Below are positions 23,622 through 32,792 of a DNA stretch of 55,258 bases, in pieces. Origin of the DNA: Alphaproteobacteria bacterium (GTDB lineage Bacteria > Pseudomonadota > Alphaproteobacteria > Caulobacterales > Hyphomonadaceae); the NCBI GenBank assembly GCA_016125405.1, contig WGLW01000053.1:1-55258 (forward strand), in the 5' to 3' direction. The first letter of the stretch is position 1. The number at the start of each line of letters is the position of its first letter. The notes beneath the pieces are model-generated. The model saw only the letters and a list, made by a program, of their open reading frames with translations, did no database searches and had not been told where the DNA came from. The position numbers and the translations under genes are program-made.

Positions 23622-23984
23622 ATGATGGGCAGACCGCAGGTTCCGACAGAGACGCCGGAAGAGATTTGCAAGGCGCTTGATTCCGGCCGCATCGTGCTGG
23701 TGGATGTGCGAGAGCCGCAGGAGTTCGCGGTCGAGCGGATTGTCGGCTCACGGCTTTTCCCCCTGTCGTGCTTCGATCCCGCCGCCTTGCCTCGGGAAGA
23801 GGGGAAGCCTCTGGTGTTTCTATGTGGATCGGGAAAGCGGTCAGAAACCGCTGCAACGAAGGCGATCAGTGCGGGCCTGGACGTACGAAGCCACATGAAG
23901 GGTGGCATAAGCTTGTGGAAGGCTTCGGGTCTGCAAACCGCATGCGGCGATGATAGTCTGGCTTCCGTCAGAAGCCTTAAATAG
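23622..23984 (+). CDS. Single-domain rhodanese
   Basis: A 120-residue sulfurtransferase-like protein. The conserved IVLVDVREPQEFAVERIVGS is at residues 24-43 and the active-site loop LCGSGKRS at residues 67-74, with catalytic C68 and R73. The start is taken at ATG 23622; an in-frame TTG at 23541 would add 27 basic residues that are not family-like. No signal peptide, so it is cytoplasmic. It leads the series rhodanese, membrane-fusion protein, RND pump and is divergent from sqr. It probably moves sulfane sulfur produced by SQR. Confidence 0.88.
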   Translation: MMGRPQVPTETPEEICKALDSGRIVLVDVREPQEFAVERIVGSRLFPLSCFDPAALPREEGKPLVFLCGSGKRSETAATKAISAGLDVRSHMKGGISLWKASGLQTACGDDSLASVRSLK

Positions 23985-24004
23985 CTGCCGAGGGGGATTT
24001 GGGG

Positions 24005-25051
24005 ATGGTGCGCTCTCTCGGGCTGGTGTTGGTCGCCATGGCGGCCTCTGGCGCTCTCGCAGCATGCGGTGACGCGAAGAAGACACTCGCCGTTGCGCCG
24101 GCGGTCGCCGAGGGACCTGCATTTGCCGTCACCGAAGCGATGACGCCTGACTACCGCATGGTGGCGGCGATTCTGACCAATCGGGACAATGGCGATGCGC
24201 GCGCCCGGATCGGCGGCAAGCTGTCGCGCGTCCTGGTCCGAGAGGGCGACGAGGTGCGCCCCGGTCAGGTCGTCGCGCAGATATCGGACGAGCGGATTGC
24301 TCTGGAGGCGCAGGCGGGCTCCGCAAGTGTCGCGGCGGCAGAGGCGGATGCAACGCGTGCGCGAGAGGATCTGGCCCGGTCCGAGCGGCTTTTTGCGGCG
24401 GGTGCGATCGCTCCGGCTGCAATTGAAACCATCCGGGCGACTGCAAAATCCGCCGAAGCTCGCCTGAAGGCTGCCCGCGCGCAGGCGGGCGCCGCCCAGG
24501 CGCTCAATGCACAGGGTGAGGTCACGGCGCCGGCGAAGGGAAAGGTGACGACAATACCGGTGCCGCAGGGCGCTGTCGTCATGGCCGGGGACGTGGTTGT
24601 AGGAATCTCAACCGGCGTGCCGGTTCTGCGGATCGAAGTGCCAGAGGCGGAGGCAGGAAATCTTATCCAGGGCGCCCACATTCGGCTTCTGGTCGGAGAA
24701 GATGGAGAGCAGGTCCGTGCGGCCGCCATCCGGCAGGTTTATCCCGCGGTGAAGGATGGCCGGGTGACGGCCGACCTAGACGCTCCTGATCTGCCTGTCG
24801 ATCTGATTGGCGCGCGCGCCAGAGTTCTGGTGCCCGCCGGCGAGCGCATGGCGATCGTTGTCCCGTCGAGTTACCTTGTCACGCGATATGGTGCCGACTA
24901 CGTCCGCCTTGCTCGCGCCGGCGGCACGGTGATCGAGGCGCCGGTCCAGCGCGGGGCGCCTGCGCCCACCGACGCATTGCCGGACGGAATTGAAATCCTG
25001 TCCGGTCTTCGAGCGGGCGACAAGATTCTCCCGCCCCGGTCGCAACCATGA
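24005..25051 (+). CDS. RND efflux membrane-fusion lipoprotein
   Basis: A 348-residue periplasmic adaptor. The signal ends in lipobox ALAAC (Cys 20). Then follow the first biotinyl-lipoyl half (RIGGKLSRVLVREGDEVRPG, about residues 65-84), a helical hairpin of Ala-rich heptads (residues 95-165), the second lipoyl half (VTAPAKGKVTTIPVPQGAVV) and beta-barrel and proximal domains. It bridges an RND pump to an outer-membrane channel. Its stop overlaps the pump start in ATGA, so the two are coupled. The ATG at 24005 lies behind GAGGGGG; TTG at 23999 is a minor alternative. Confidence 0.9.
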   Translation: MVRSLGLVLVAMAASGALAACGDAKKTLAVAPAVAEGPAFAVTEAMTPDYRMVAAILTNRDNGDARARIGGKLSRVLVREGDEVRPGQVVAQISDERIALEAQAGSASVAAAEADATRAREDLARSERLFAAGAIAPAAIETIRATAKSAEARLKAARAQAGAAQALNAQGEVTAPAKGKVTTIPVPQGAVVMAGDVVVGISTGVPVLRIEVPEAEAGNLIQGAHIRLLVGEDGEQVRAAAIRQVYPAVKDGRVTADLDAPDLPVDLIGARARVLVPAGERMAIVVPSSYLVTRYGADYVRLARAGGTVIEAPVQRGAPAPTDALPDGIEILSGLRAGDKILPPRSQP

Positions 25052-28000
25052 ATCTCGGGATTTCCGGCAGACTTACGAAGGCTACAATCCGGTCGCCTCT
25101 GACGCCTCTATTCCTGCTGACGGCGATCGCGCTTGGCCTTCTGGCGTTGATGACCATCCCTCGCGAGGAAGAGCCGCAGATCAGCGTGCCTCTGGTCGAC
25201 ATCATGGTGCGGGCCGATGGCCTCAAGGCGCCGGATGCAGTCGAATTGATCACCAAGCCGCTTGAGACGATCGTCAAGGGAATTGACGGCGTTGAACACG
25301 TCTACAGCCAGACACAGGACGACAGGGTTCTTGTCACGGCCCGCTTCAAGGTCGGGACCGACAAGGACGACGCAATCGTCAGGATTCACGAAAAGATCCG
25401 GGCGAACTATGACCGCATTCCCGTGGGGATTCCCGAACCGTTGATCGTTGCCCGGGGCATAAGCGATGTGCCCATCGTGGTCATTACGCTTTCGCCCCAA
25501 GCGAGCGCCGCTGATCGATGGAACGATCAGGCGCTCTATCTCGTCGCCGACGAGCTCCAGTCCGAATTGATGAAGGTGCAGGATGTTGGTCTCACCTTTG
25601 TCGTCGGCGGACGTCCGCAGGAAATCCGGATTTCGCCGGATCCAGGTCGCCTTTCGCTGTATGGAGTTCCGCTCAACTCGCTGATCGACGCCGTGCGCAG
25701 CGCCAACGTTGCGTTTCCTGCCGGAAATCTGAACGCAAACGACCAGGTGACGTCCGTCGACGTGGGCCAAACACTCTCGGCGCCGGCTGAGATTGGATTG
25801 CTGACGGTTCAGTCGCTGAACGGGCGCAATGTTTACCTTCGCGATGTCGCCGACGTTTCACTCGGTCCAAGGGAAGACCAGGCCCACGTCTGGCGGTTCA
25901 CGCAGGACCATGGCGTCACGCGGATGGCGCCGGCGATTTCGTTGGCCATCGCCAAGCGCGACGGCGCCAATGCCGTGGTGGTTTCGCGCGATGTTGAAGC
26001 GCGACTTCACGAACTTGAAGGGCGACTCATTCCGGACAGCGTCCGCGCCGACATCACTCGGAATTATGGTGAAACAGCCAACGACAAGGCCAACGAACTC
26101 CTCCTTCACCTTGGGCTTGCAACAGTTTCGATCGTGATCCTGATTGGTTTCGCGATTGGCTTCCGCGAGGCCATCGTCACTGCGTTCGTCATTCCGACGA
26201 CCATCCTGCTGACGCTCTTTGCCTCCAACTTCATGGGCTACACGATCAACCGCGTCAGCCTGTTCGCCCTGATATTTTCCATCGGTATCCTTGTCGACGA
26301 CGCGATCGTGGTTATCGAGAATATTGCGCGCCACTGGGCGATGAAGGACGGCCGGTCGCGGCATCAGGCGGCAATCGAAGCTGTGGCCGAGGTCGGAAAC
26401 CCGACCGTTGTAGCGACGCTGACGGTGATTGCAGCCCTCCTGCCGATGATGTTTGTTTCCGGGCTTATGGGCCCGTACATGGCGCCCATTCCCGCGAACG
26501 CATCCGCCGCGATGGTATTTTCGTTCTTTGTGGCGATGATCCTCGCCCCGTGGCTGATGGTCCGCTTTGCCCGCAAGGCTATATCGCAGGAGTATGCAAC
26601 CCATCACCACGACGAAGGCATCCTTGGCGGGCTCTATCGCCGGGTGGCGGCGCCAATCATCCGCACGCGAGCGCGAGCGCTGACTTTCCTCGTTCTGGTT
26701 GGCGTCGCCACACTGCTGGCCTGCGCGCTGTTCGCAACCAAGACGGTCCGGGTCAAACTCTTGCCGTTCGACAACAAGTCCGAGCTTCAGGTTGTGGTCG
26801 ACCTGCCTGAGGGAGCGACGCTGCAGGCAACGGAGCGCGTACTGATCGACGCCGCCGGCATTGTCGGCCAGGTTCCGGAGGTTGTCGCCTCCGACGCCTA
26901 TTCCGGCACGGCTTCGCCGTTCAACTTCAACGGCCTCGTGCGTCACTACTACCTGCGCAATAGTCCTGAACTGGGCGACCTGCAGGTGACGCTAGCGGCC
27001 AAGAACAAGCGTTCGCGCTCCAGCCACCAGATCGCCCTGGATCTGCGACAGCGTCTCAAAGCGCTGAACCTGCCAGACGGATCGGTCGTACGCGTTGTCG
27101 AGGTGCCGCCGGGCCCTCCGGTTATCGCAACGCTTCTGGCGGAGATATACGGCCCGGATGCAGATACGCGCCGCGCTGTGGCGTCCGAGGTTGAGAGCCT
27201 GTTCAAGAGCGTTCCCTACATCGTCGACGTCGACAACAGCTTCGGCCAGCCGCGCCCGCGGCTGCGGCTCGAGCCCGACCGGGCCCAGGAAGACTTCTTT
27301 GGCGTCTCAGAAAGCGACGTAACCAGTTCGATTGCGGTAGCGTTGAATGGCGAAGTCATCGGTTATTCGCATCGCGGCGTCGGCCGCAATCCCATTGAGA
27401 TCGCTGTTCGGCTGCCTCAGTCGGCCCGCACATGGTCAAAAGGATTGTCCGCCATGCCGGTCGCGGCGGCGGCTAACGGCTCGCGGCTTGTCGAAATGGG
27501 AGAGCTGGTGAAGGCGGAGGAGGGAAAAGGCAGTTACCCGATTTTCCGACGCGACGGACGTTATGCAGAGATGGTCAGTGGCGAGCTGGCCGGCGCGTAT
27601 GAGGCGCCGATCTATGGCATGCTCGATGTCCAGGACGCCATCCAGAGGCACGACTGGGGCAAGCTGCCGAAGCCAGCGATCAGCCTCCATGGCCAACCGC
27701 AAGACGAATCCAGGCCCACCCTCCTGTGGGATGGCGAATGGGAAATCACTTACGTCACCTTTCGCGACATGGGCGCCGCGTTTGCGGTTGCGATATTCGG
27801 CATCTACATCCTGGTTGTGGCGCAGTTCAGAAGCTTCCTGCTGCCGATCGTGATCCTTACGCCGATACCCCTTACCCTGATCGGCATTGTCGCCGGGCAT
27901 ATCGTGTTCAACGCCCCGTTCACCGCAACTTCGATGATCGGTTTCATCGCACTCGCGGGGATCATTGTCCGAAATTCGATCCTTCTGGTGGACTTCATCC

Positions 28001-28248
28001 GTCATGCGCAGGCAGAAGGCCGGCCTTTGCGCGACGTGCTTCTTGATGCCGGCGCGATCCGGTTCAAGCCAATCCTTCTGACCGCGCTTGCGGCCATGAT
28101 CGGCGCTGGCGTCATCCTTAGTGACCCGATCTTCCAGGGGCTTGCCATCTCTCTGCTATTTGGCCTCGCGTCCTCGACGTTGCTGACCGTTCTGGTGATC
28201 CCGGCGATCTACGTCGCCATGCGTGATGACGGGAAGCCGGCGACCTGA
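25048..28248 (+). CDS. RND-family inner-membrane efflux pump
   Basis: A 1066-residue proton-driven exporter of the AcrB/CzcA superfamily. Typical parts are the first membrane helix (about 18-38), periplasmic porter domain, and transmembrane helix 4 with SIGILVDDAIVVIENI carrying the paired aspartates of the proton relay. The second half begins near 540 with a helix and ends in TM clusters with IGFIALAGIIVRNSILLVDF. PREEEPQISVP after TM1 places it nearer the hydrophobic/amphiphilic (HAE) class than heavy-metal pumps. No outer-membrane channel is encoded nearby. Co-transcription with a rhodanese in a divergent sqr locus suggests a sulfur-linked substrate, which is unproven. Confidence 0.92.
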   Translation: MNLGISGRLTKATIRSPLTPLFLLTAIALGLLALMTIPREEEPQISVPLVDIMVRADGLKAPDAVELITKPLETIVKGIDGVEHVYSQTQDDRVLVTARFKVGTDKDDAIVRIHEKIRANYDRIPVGIPEPLIVARGISDVPIVVITLSPQASAADRWNDQALYLVADELQSELMKVQDVGLTFVVGGRPQEIRISPDPGRLSLYGVPLNSLIDAVRSANVAFPAGNLNANDQVTSVDVGQTLSAPAEIGLLTVQSLNGRNVYLRDVADVSLGPREDQAHVWRFTQDHGVTRMAPAISLAIAKRDGANAVVVSRDVEARLHELEGRLIPDSVRADITRNYGETANDKANELLLHLGLATVSIVILIGFAIGFREAIVTAFVIPTTILLTLFASNFMGYTINRVSLFALIFSIGILVDDAIVVIENIARHWAMKDGRSRHQAAIEAVAEVGNPTVVATLTVIAALLPMMFVSGLMGPYMAPIPANASAAMVFSFFVAMILAPWLMVRFARKAISQEYATHHHDEGILGGLYRRVAAPIIRTRARALTFLVLVGVATLLACALFATKTVRVKLLPFDNKSELQVVVDLPEGATLQATERVLIDAAGIVGQVPEVVASDAYSGTASPFNFNGLVRHYYLRNSPELGDLQVTLAAKNKRSRSSHQIALDLRQRLKALNLPDGSVVRVVEVPPGPPVIATLLAEIYGPDADTRRAVASEVESLFKSVPYIVDVDNSFGQPRPRLRLEPDRAQEDFFGVSESDVTSSIAVALNGEVIGYSHRGVGRNPIEIAVRLPQSARTWSKGLSAMPVAAAANGSRLVEMGELVKAEEGKGSYPIFRRDGRYAEMVSGELAGAYEAPIYGMLDVQDAIQRHDWGKLPKPAISLHGQPQDESRPTLLWDGEWEITYVTFRDMGAAFAVAIFGIYILVVAQFRSFLLPIVILTPIPLTLIGIVAGHIVFNAPFTATSMIGFIALAGIIVRNSILLVDFIRHAQAEGRPLRDVLLDAGAIRFKPILLTALAAMIGAGVILSDPIFQGLAISLLFGLASSTLLTVLVIPAIYVAMRDDGKPAT

Positions 28249-28385
28249 CGCGATAGCCCGTGCTCGCCGACGCATGTATCACGGCCGAGGGGACGACATT
28301 AGCAAGATTGCCAGGCTCTGGCTGCAAACATGCGCACCCGGAAAGAAAACGCCGTGCCGATGGCCAGCGCTTTTCTAACGTCGCG

Positions 28386-28907
28386 ATGTCATCTTCCGAC
28401 CAATCCGCGAAACTGAGTCAGCCGATGCTCCGTGCCAGGAAGCTTCATAAGAACGGCGGTCAACCTTTAAGCGCCAATGTAGTTTACCGGCTGCCGAACC
28501 GGGTTATTGGCGTCAGCATTCAGGAACACTTTGAAGAGCCTAACGCCGATCAGTCGAGATGGCGCGGAGCGCTGGCTATCGAAAACCCATACGGTCCGTT
28601 TGATGTGGATCAAGAGGCGGCCGCCCAGCGCCTCCAAGCTGTTCAGGCGACCGTATTTGCATCTGAACCCTCCTGTCACATGACCCGAGTCTGGACCCGA
28701 TATCCTGCCCGGTGCCGGAATTGCGGCCAATCCGGCCTGCTGCACGTCTGGTCGGACGACAAACGCTGGGGCTTTGTCGCTCAGGGAATCATCGGCGTAG
28801 CGGTCAACCGACACAACCCGGTCAACTCGGTCGTCAGGTGCAATGCATGCCAGTCGCCCGTAGTCGAAATCACGCGGGAGGCGACCCCCGGCCGGCCTAG
28901 CCAGTAA
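28386..28907 (+). CDS. Hypothetical protein with C-terminal zinc ribbon (173 aa)
   Basis: No family recognised. The C-terminal third has two Cys pairs, CRNCGQS and CNACQSP, 41 residues apart, with a spaced aromatic/hydrophobic stretch between them (RWGFVAQGIIGVAVNRHNPV), as in a zinc ribbon. Upstream is a basic N-terminus and VVYRLPNRVIGVSIQEHFEE. The start is uncertain: ATG 28386 (MSSSDQSAK) is taken, while the frame is open back to 28260. It follows the RND pump by 137 bases and precedes the FNR box of cbpA. Confidence 0.5.
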   Translation: MSSSDQSAKLSQPMLRARKLHKNGGQPLSANVVYRLPNRVIGVSIQEHFEEPNADQSRWRGALAIENPYGPFDVDQEAAAQRLQAVQATVFASEPSCHMTRVWTRYPARCRNCGQSGLLHVWSDDKRWGFVAQGIIGVAVNRHNPVNSVVRCNACQSPVVEITREATPGRPSQ

Positions 28908-28923
28908 GCGTCGAATTCATCGG

Positions 28924-28937
28924 TTGACCCGCGTCAA
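28924..28937. promoter_or_regulatory. FNR/FixK box, perfect, upstream of cbpA
   Basis: TTGACCCGCGTCAA fits TTGAY-N4-RTCAA throughout. Its centre is 69 bases before the cbpA start, and TACCTAT at 28961-28967 is where a -10 would fall for a class II activator site. Confidence 0.7.
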
Positions 28938-28999
28938 CGAAGCCCCATCCTTCATGAAGTTACCTATGGCGGACGCGTGCTACGCAGACTGGAGGAATC

Positions 29000-29890
29000 G
29001 TGAAGGATCCTTATGAAGTTCTCGGCGTCGCACGCACAGCGTCCGAGGATGACATTCGCAAAGCCTATCGGCGGCTCGCCAAGAAACTTCACCCGGACCT
29101 CAACCCTGGCGCCAAGGAGGCTGAGGAAAACTTCAAGGAGGTCTCGAACGCCTACGACTTGTTGTCAGACGCCGAACGTCGCCGACGATACGACAATGGT
29201 GAGATTGACGCTTCTGGCGCGGAACGTCCGCAACGACAATACTATCGCGATTTTGCGGACGGGCAGGGCGCAGGCGCCTACAGACCTGCATTCGATGGTT
29301 CCGGAGATGCAGCCGACATCTTCGCCGAACTGTTTGCCAGGCAGGCGCGGGCGGCGCGTCGTGGACGGGACTATCACTATACGCTCGCCATCGATTTTCT
29401 TGATGCAGTGAACGGCGCAAGCCACCGGCTCACCACCCCCGACGGCGCCACACTCGACCTGTCCATTCCGGCCGGGATCAATGACGGGCAGGTTCTAAGG
29501 CTCCGAGGCAAGGGCGGTCCGGGATCGGGCGACGGGGAACCCGGCGACGCGCTTGTGACCATTTCGGTCCGGCCGCATCGCTTCTTTACAAGAGAGGGCA
29601 ACGACATCCGGATCGACCTGCCGGTAACGCTCAAGGAGGCGGTGCTCGGCGGGAAGGTCGAAACACCCACGCCGACGGGCAAGGTTATGCTGTCCATACC
29701 GAAGGGGTCTAATTCGGGGTCGATCCTACGCCTCAAGGGCAAGGGGGTGGCGCACGGGTCGATCCGGGGCGACCAGCTGGTGAGGCTGAAAATCGTCCTG
29801 CCCCCTGAACCCGATGCCGAGCTGGAGGCCTTGCTGTCGAAATGGACGCCTACATCCATCGATAATCCGCGCAAGGACATGTTGTCATGA
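29000..29890 (+). CDS. cbpA: DnaJ-like co-chaperone CbpA
   Basis: A 296-residue J-domain protein. The J domain (residues 1-70) has the HPD motif in KLHPDLNP, stimulating DnaK ATPase. Residues 70-125 form a Gly-poor linker, and the C-terminal substrate-binding domains contain [33 protein letters not shown] and a repeat of that form ([12 protein letters not shown]). There is no zinc-finger region, which separates CbpA from DnaJ. It starts with GTG behind GGAGGAA. Its stop overlaps cbpM in ATGA. The perfect FNR box upstream implies low-oxygen control, unlike the stationary-phase control of E. coli cbpA. Confidence 0.92.
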   Translation: MKDPYEVLGVARTASEDDIRKAYRRLAKKLHPDLNPGAKEAEENFKEVSNAYDLLSDAERRRRYDNGEIDASGAERPQRQYYRDFADGQGAGAYRPAFDGSGDAADIFAELFARQARAARRGRDYHYTLAIDFLDAVNGASHRLTTPDGATLDLSIPAGINDGQVLRLRGKGGPGSGDGEPGDALVTISVRPHRFFTREGNDIRIDLPVTLKEAVLGGKVETPTPTGKVMLSIPKGSNSGSILRLKGKGVAHGSIRGDQLVRLKIVLPPEPDAELEALLSKWTPTSIDNPRKDMLS

Positions 29891-30183
29891 CCATCAGCAG
29901 AGTCGAATTCCTGCGGCGCGTCGGCATCGATCAGGAAACGCTCGATGTCTGGATCGACGAGGAATGGCTGATCGTCTCGGATACAGAACATGACAGTCCT
30001 TTTACCGACGCCGATCTGGCCCGAGCGCATTTCATCCGCGACCTGATCTCCGACCTTGGTGTCAATCACGAGGGCGTCGGCGTGGTCCTGCATCTTCTCG
30101 ATCAGGTCCACGAACTTCGACGGGTGGTCATGCAACAGGCTCGTTCCGAGCTGCCCGCCGGCCATACCGGCGACGAAAACTAG
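29887..30183 (+). CDS. cbpM: CbpA modulator CbpM
   Basis: A 98-residue helical protein of the MerR-like CbpM family, which binds the J domain of CbpA and blocks its contact with DnaK. Visible features are [20 protein letters not shown] (residues 7-26), [20 protein letters not shown] and [20 protein letters not shown], the usual CbpM end. It overlaps cbpA by four bases and will be made in proportion to it. Confidence 0.85.
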   Translation: MTISRVEFLRRVGIDQETLDVWIDEEWLIVSDTEHDSPFTDADLARAHFIRDLISDLGVNHEGVGVVLHLLDQVHELRRVVMQQARSELPAGHTGDEN

Positions 30184-30357
30184 ACGCAGGCCGGATATCC
30201 GGGACCACGCCCCGGCGGCACGTGGCCTATCGCCTTCGCAGTAATTCAGCATATACAATGCCTCTGAAGGGACGAGGACATCTGTGTCGACCTGGACGGC
30301 TCAAATGCGCCAGCCCGTAGCCATTTATTCGGAGCGATCCGGGGAGGGGTGTGGGGC

Positions 30358-31110
30358 GTGACGTCGGCGGATTTCCTGGCAAAAATCCTGATCATCGATG
30401 ACGATTCCGGACTACGCGAAACGCTTGGTGACTTCCTGACCCAGGAGGGCTACGAGACGCTTGAGGCGGCGAACATCGCCGACGCACGAGCGCATATCGC
30501 CGCCGGCATCCCCGATCTCCTCTTGCTGGATCTCAGCATGCCCGGGGGCGACGGCCTGAGCTTTGCCGCAGAAATAAGGGCGACATCCGCGACGCCGATC
30601 ATCATCATTTCTGGCAAGGGTCAGATAATCGACCGCGTCGTCGGACTCGAAGTAGGGGCCGACGACTACCTCGCCAAGCCGTTCGAGCTGCGCGAACTGC
30701 TTGCCCGCATTCGCGCTGTTTTGCGTCGGTCAGCCTCAGCAGCCGCTGGGCTGGCGCAACCAGGCGCGCCGACAGTGGCGGTACGAACGGCTCGTTTCGG
30801 CGGTGTCTTTGTCCTGAGGCCGGAACGTCGACAACTCGAAACCAGTCGCGGCGACGCTGTTGATCTAACCGGCGCGGAATACGGACTTCTCGCAGCCTTC
30901 GTTGACCGACCCAACCGTGTCCTCACGCGCGATGCGATCGCCGATCTGGTGCAGCGCTCTGATGCCGACACCTTCGATCGCAGCATTGACGCGCTGGTCA
31001 GTCGCTTGCGCCGAAAGCTGGCTCCTTATGCCGACGCGATGCAACTCGTCCGGACGGTAAGGGGCGAGGGATATGTCCTTGCTTCCGACGTTTCCTGGTC
31101 CAACAGCTAG
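30358..31110 (+). CDS. OmpR-family response regulator (candidate FxkR-like)
   Basis: A 250-residue regulator with an N-terminal receiver (IDDDSGLRETLGDFLTQEGY; phosphoacceptor Asp in DLLLLDLSMPGG; Lys in YLAKPFELRELL) and a C-terminal winged helix (VDLTGAEYGLLAAFVDRPNR, FDRSIDALVSRLRRKL, VRGEGYVL). GTG at 30358 is preferred because GGGGAGG lies ten bases upstream; GTG 30349 overlaps that site. It converges on the FixL-like hybrid kinase with a four-base overlap of the ends. In Rhizobium etli an OmpR-type protein, FxkR, connects hybrid FixL to fixK, and this pair has the same composition. Confidence 0.88.
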   Translation: MTSADFLAKILIIDDDSGLRETLGDFLTQEGYETLEAANIADARAHIAAGIPDLLLLDLSMPGGDGLSFAAEIRATSATPIIIISGKGQIIDRVVGLEVGADDYLAKPFELRELLARIRAVLRRSASAAAGLAQPGAPTVAVRTARFGGVFVLRPERRQLETSRGDAVDLTGAEYGLLAAFVDRPNRVLTRDAIADLVQRSDADTFDRSIDALVSRLRRKLAPYADAMQLVRTVRGEGYVLASDVSWSNS

Positions 31111-32684
31111 GAAGGCGACGCGGGGCCTTCGTCGAGAACCTCGCGGACCAGGTTGGCGAGCTTGGTGCGAGAAGCAGGCTTTGCAAGGAAGGGGCGGGTA
31201 GACTGGAAGCTTCGGTTCGCCATGCGCGGTGAATAGCCAGAGCTGAGAACGATCTTGATGGCAGGCGCAATCTTTTCGATTTCGTCGGCCAGCTCGTGTC
31301 CATCCATGCCGCCCCGCATCACAATATCGATCAGCGCAAGATCGATGGCGGCGCCCGAGCGCACCACGTCAAGCGCCGTCGGGCCGCTGACGGCGACGCG
31401 GACCTCATAGCCTAGGCTTTCAAGTCGCGAAACGGTGACGAGCCGGACGTCGGGATCGTCTTCCACAACCAGAATGGTCTCGCCGCGCCCGAGCGCCGCC
31501 ATCGTTGGCTCGTCTTTCGCCAGTCGAGCGTCCGCCTCTTCGGAGCGCGGAAAGAACAGGCTGACGCGCGTGCCGCGGCCTGGCTCGGAATAGATCTGCG
31601 CGTGGCCGTCTGCCTGCTTCAGGAAGCCATAGACCATGCTCAATCCGAGACCGGTTCCCTGCCCAACCTCCTTGGTCGTGAAGAACGGCTCGATGGCGCG
31701 CTCCCGAACCTCGGGAGTCATGCCAGTCCCAGTGTCGGACACCGAGACGCGCACATAATTGCCGGGAGGGATTTCCTGGCTTGTCTGGGGGATGTTCTCG
31801 ACGAGAACATTCTCGGTTTCGATCGTGATAAGCCCGCCTTTGGGCATGGCGTCCTTCGCATTCACGCCAAGATTGAAAATGGCCGTCTCGAACTGATCTA
31901 TGTCAGTAACGACAAGATCGAGATCCGGGGCGAGGTGAAGGGCCACCTCGATCGTTTCGCCGAGCGAACGACGCAGCATGTCCGTCATCTCAGAAACGGC
32001 TTCGTTGAGATCGAGCGTCTGGCGGTTGAGGGGCTGCCGTCGTGCGAAGGCAAGCAACCGGTTGGTGATGCGCGCTGCGCGCAAGACGCCATCCCGTGCG
32101 CGCGCCACTGCACGTCTGGCCGGAGGCGTCAGATCGTAGCCGGCGATCATTTCGAGATTGCCGTCGATGACATTGAGGATGTTGTTGAAATCGTGCGCGA
32201 TGCCGCCTGAAAGGTGGCCGATCGCCTCGAGCTTCTGATGATGAAGGATGGTTTCCTCTGCGCGCTTCTTTTCGGTCAGATCGTAGATAATGCCGATGAA
32301 GCTGGTGACGTCGCCGACCTGCGCTTCGCCGACGGAGAGATGCATGGGGAAAACCGAGCCGTCGGATTTCAGTCCGGTGAGTTCCCGACCCAGTCCGATG
32401 ATCCGCTTCACGCGCGTTTCACGGTGCCGCGCGAGATAGTTGTCGTGCTCTTCCGCAAATGGAGACGGCATCAGGACCGAGACGTTCTTTCCGATCAACT
32501 CGCCGGGTCCATAAAGGAAGAGCCGCTCGCAGCCGGGATTCACGTACTGGATCAGTCCGGCTGCATCGATCACGATGAGGCCGTCCACAACCGTTTCTGT
32601 TACCGTCCTGAATCGCTCATCGGAGAAAATCGATTTCAGTGGAGCCTCCTGCGATACGCCACGTTGCCATGCTAAGCCAATCAT
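31107..32684 (-). CDS. fixL: FixL-like heme-PAS hybrid histidine kinase
   Basis: A 525-residue soluble oxygen-sensing kinase. The PAS domain (about 22-135) carries H80 in EEHDNYLARHRE, R86, and R100 in RIIGLGR. Bradyrhizobium FixL has its heme ligand H200, then R206 and R220 at exactly these offsets, so heme binding is highly likely. Next come HisKA (H164 in GIAHDFNNIL), HATPase motifs (NLGVNAKDAM, VSDTGTGM, GTGLGLSMVYG) and a C-terminal receiver (LVVEDDPDVRLV, ALIDIVMRGG). No membrane segment. ATG 32684 is taken; an upstream ATG at 32747 and a CTG after AGGAGG are possible. The attached receiver is the hFixL form. Confidence 0.9.
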   Translation of the reverse strand: MIGLAWQRGVSQEAPLKSIFSDERFRTVTETVVDGLIVIDAAGLIQYVNPGCERLFLYGPGELIGKNVSVLMPSPFAEEHDNYLARHRETRVKRIIGLGRELTGLKSDGSVFPMHLSVGEAQVGDVTSFIGIIYDLTEKKRAEETILHHQKLEAIGHLSGGIAHDFNNILNVIDGNLEMIAGYDLTPPARRAVARARDGVLRAARITNRLLAFARRQPLNRQTLDLNEAVSEMTDMLRRSLGETIEVALHLAPDLDLVVTDIDQFETAIFNLGVNAKDAMPKGGLITIETENVLVENIPQTSQEIPPGNYVRVSVSDTGTGMTPEVRERAIEPFFTTKEVGQGTGLGLSMVYGFLKQADGHAQIYSEPGRGTRVSLFFPRSEEADARLAKDEPTMAALGRGETILVVEDDPDVRLVTVSRLESLGYEVRVAVSGPTALDVVRSGAAIDLALIDIVMRGGMDGHELADEIEKIAPAIKIVLSSGYSPRMANRSFQSTRPFLAKPASRTKLANLVREVLDEGPASPS

Positions 32685-32792
32685 CACCCACCGACCAGCA
32701 GAAGCGCCCAATTCCGCCCTTCGCCAGAATTGAGAAGTCCCCGTCATCTCCAGTTCGTCGCCCTGCCGTCCTCATGATGGCGCCGACTCCCC

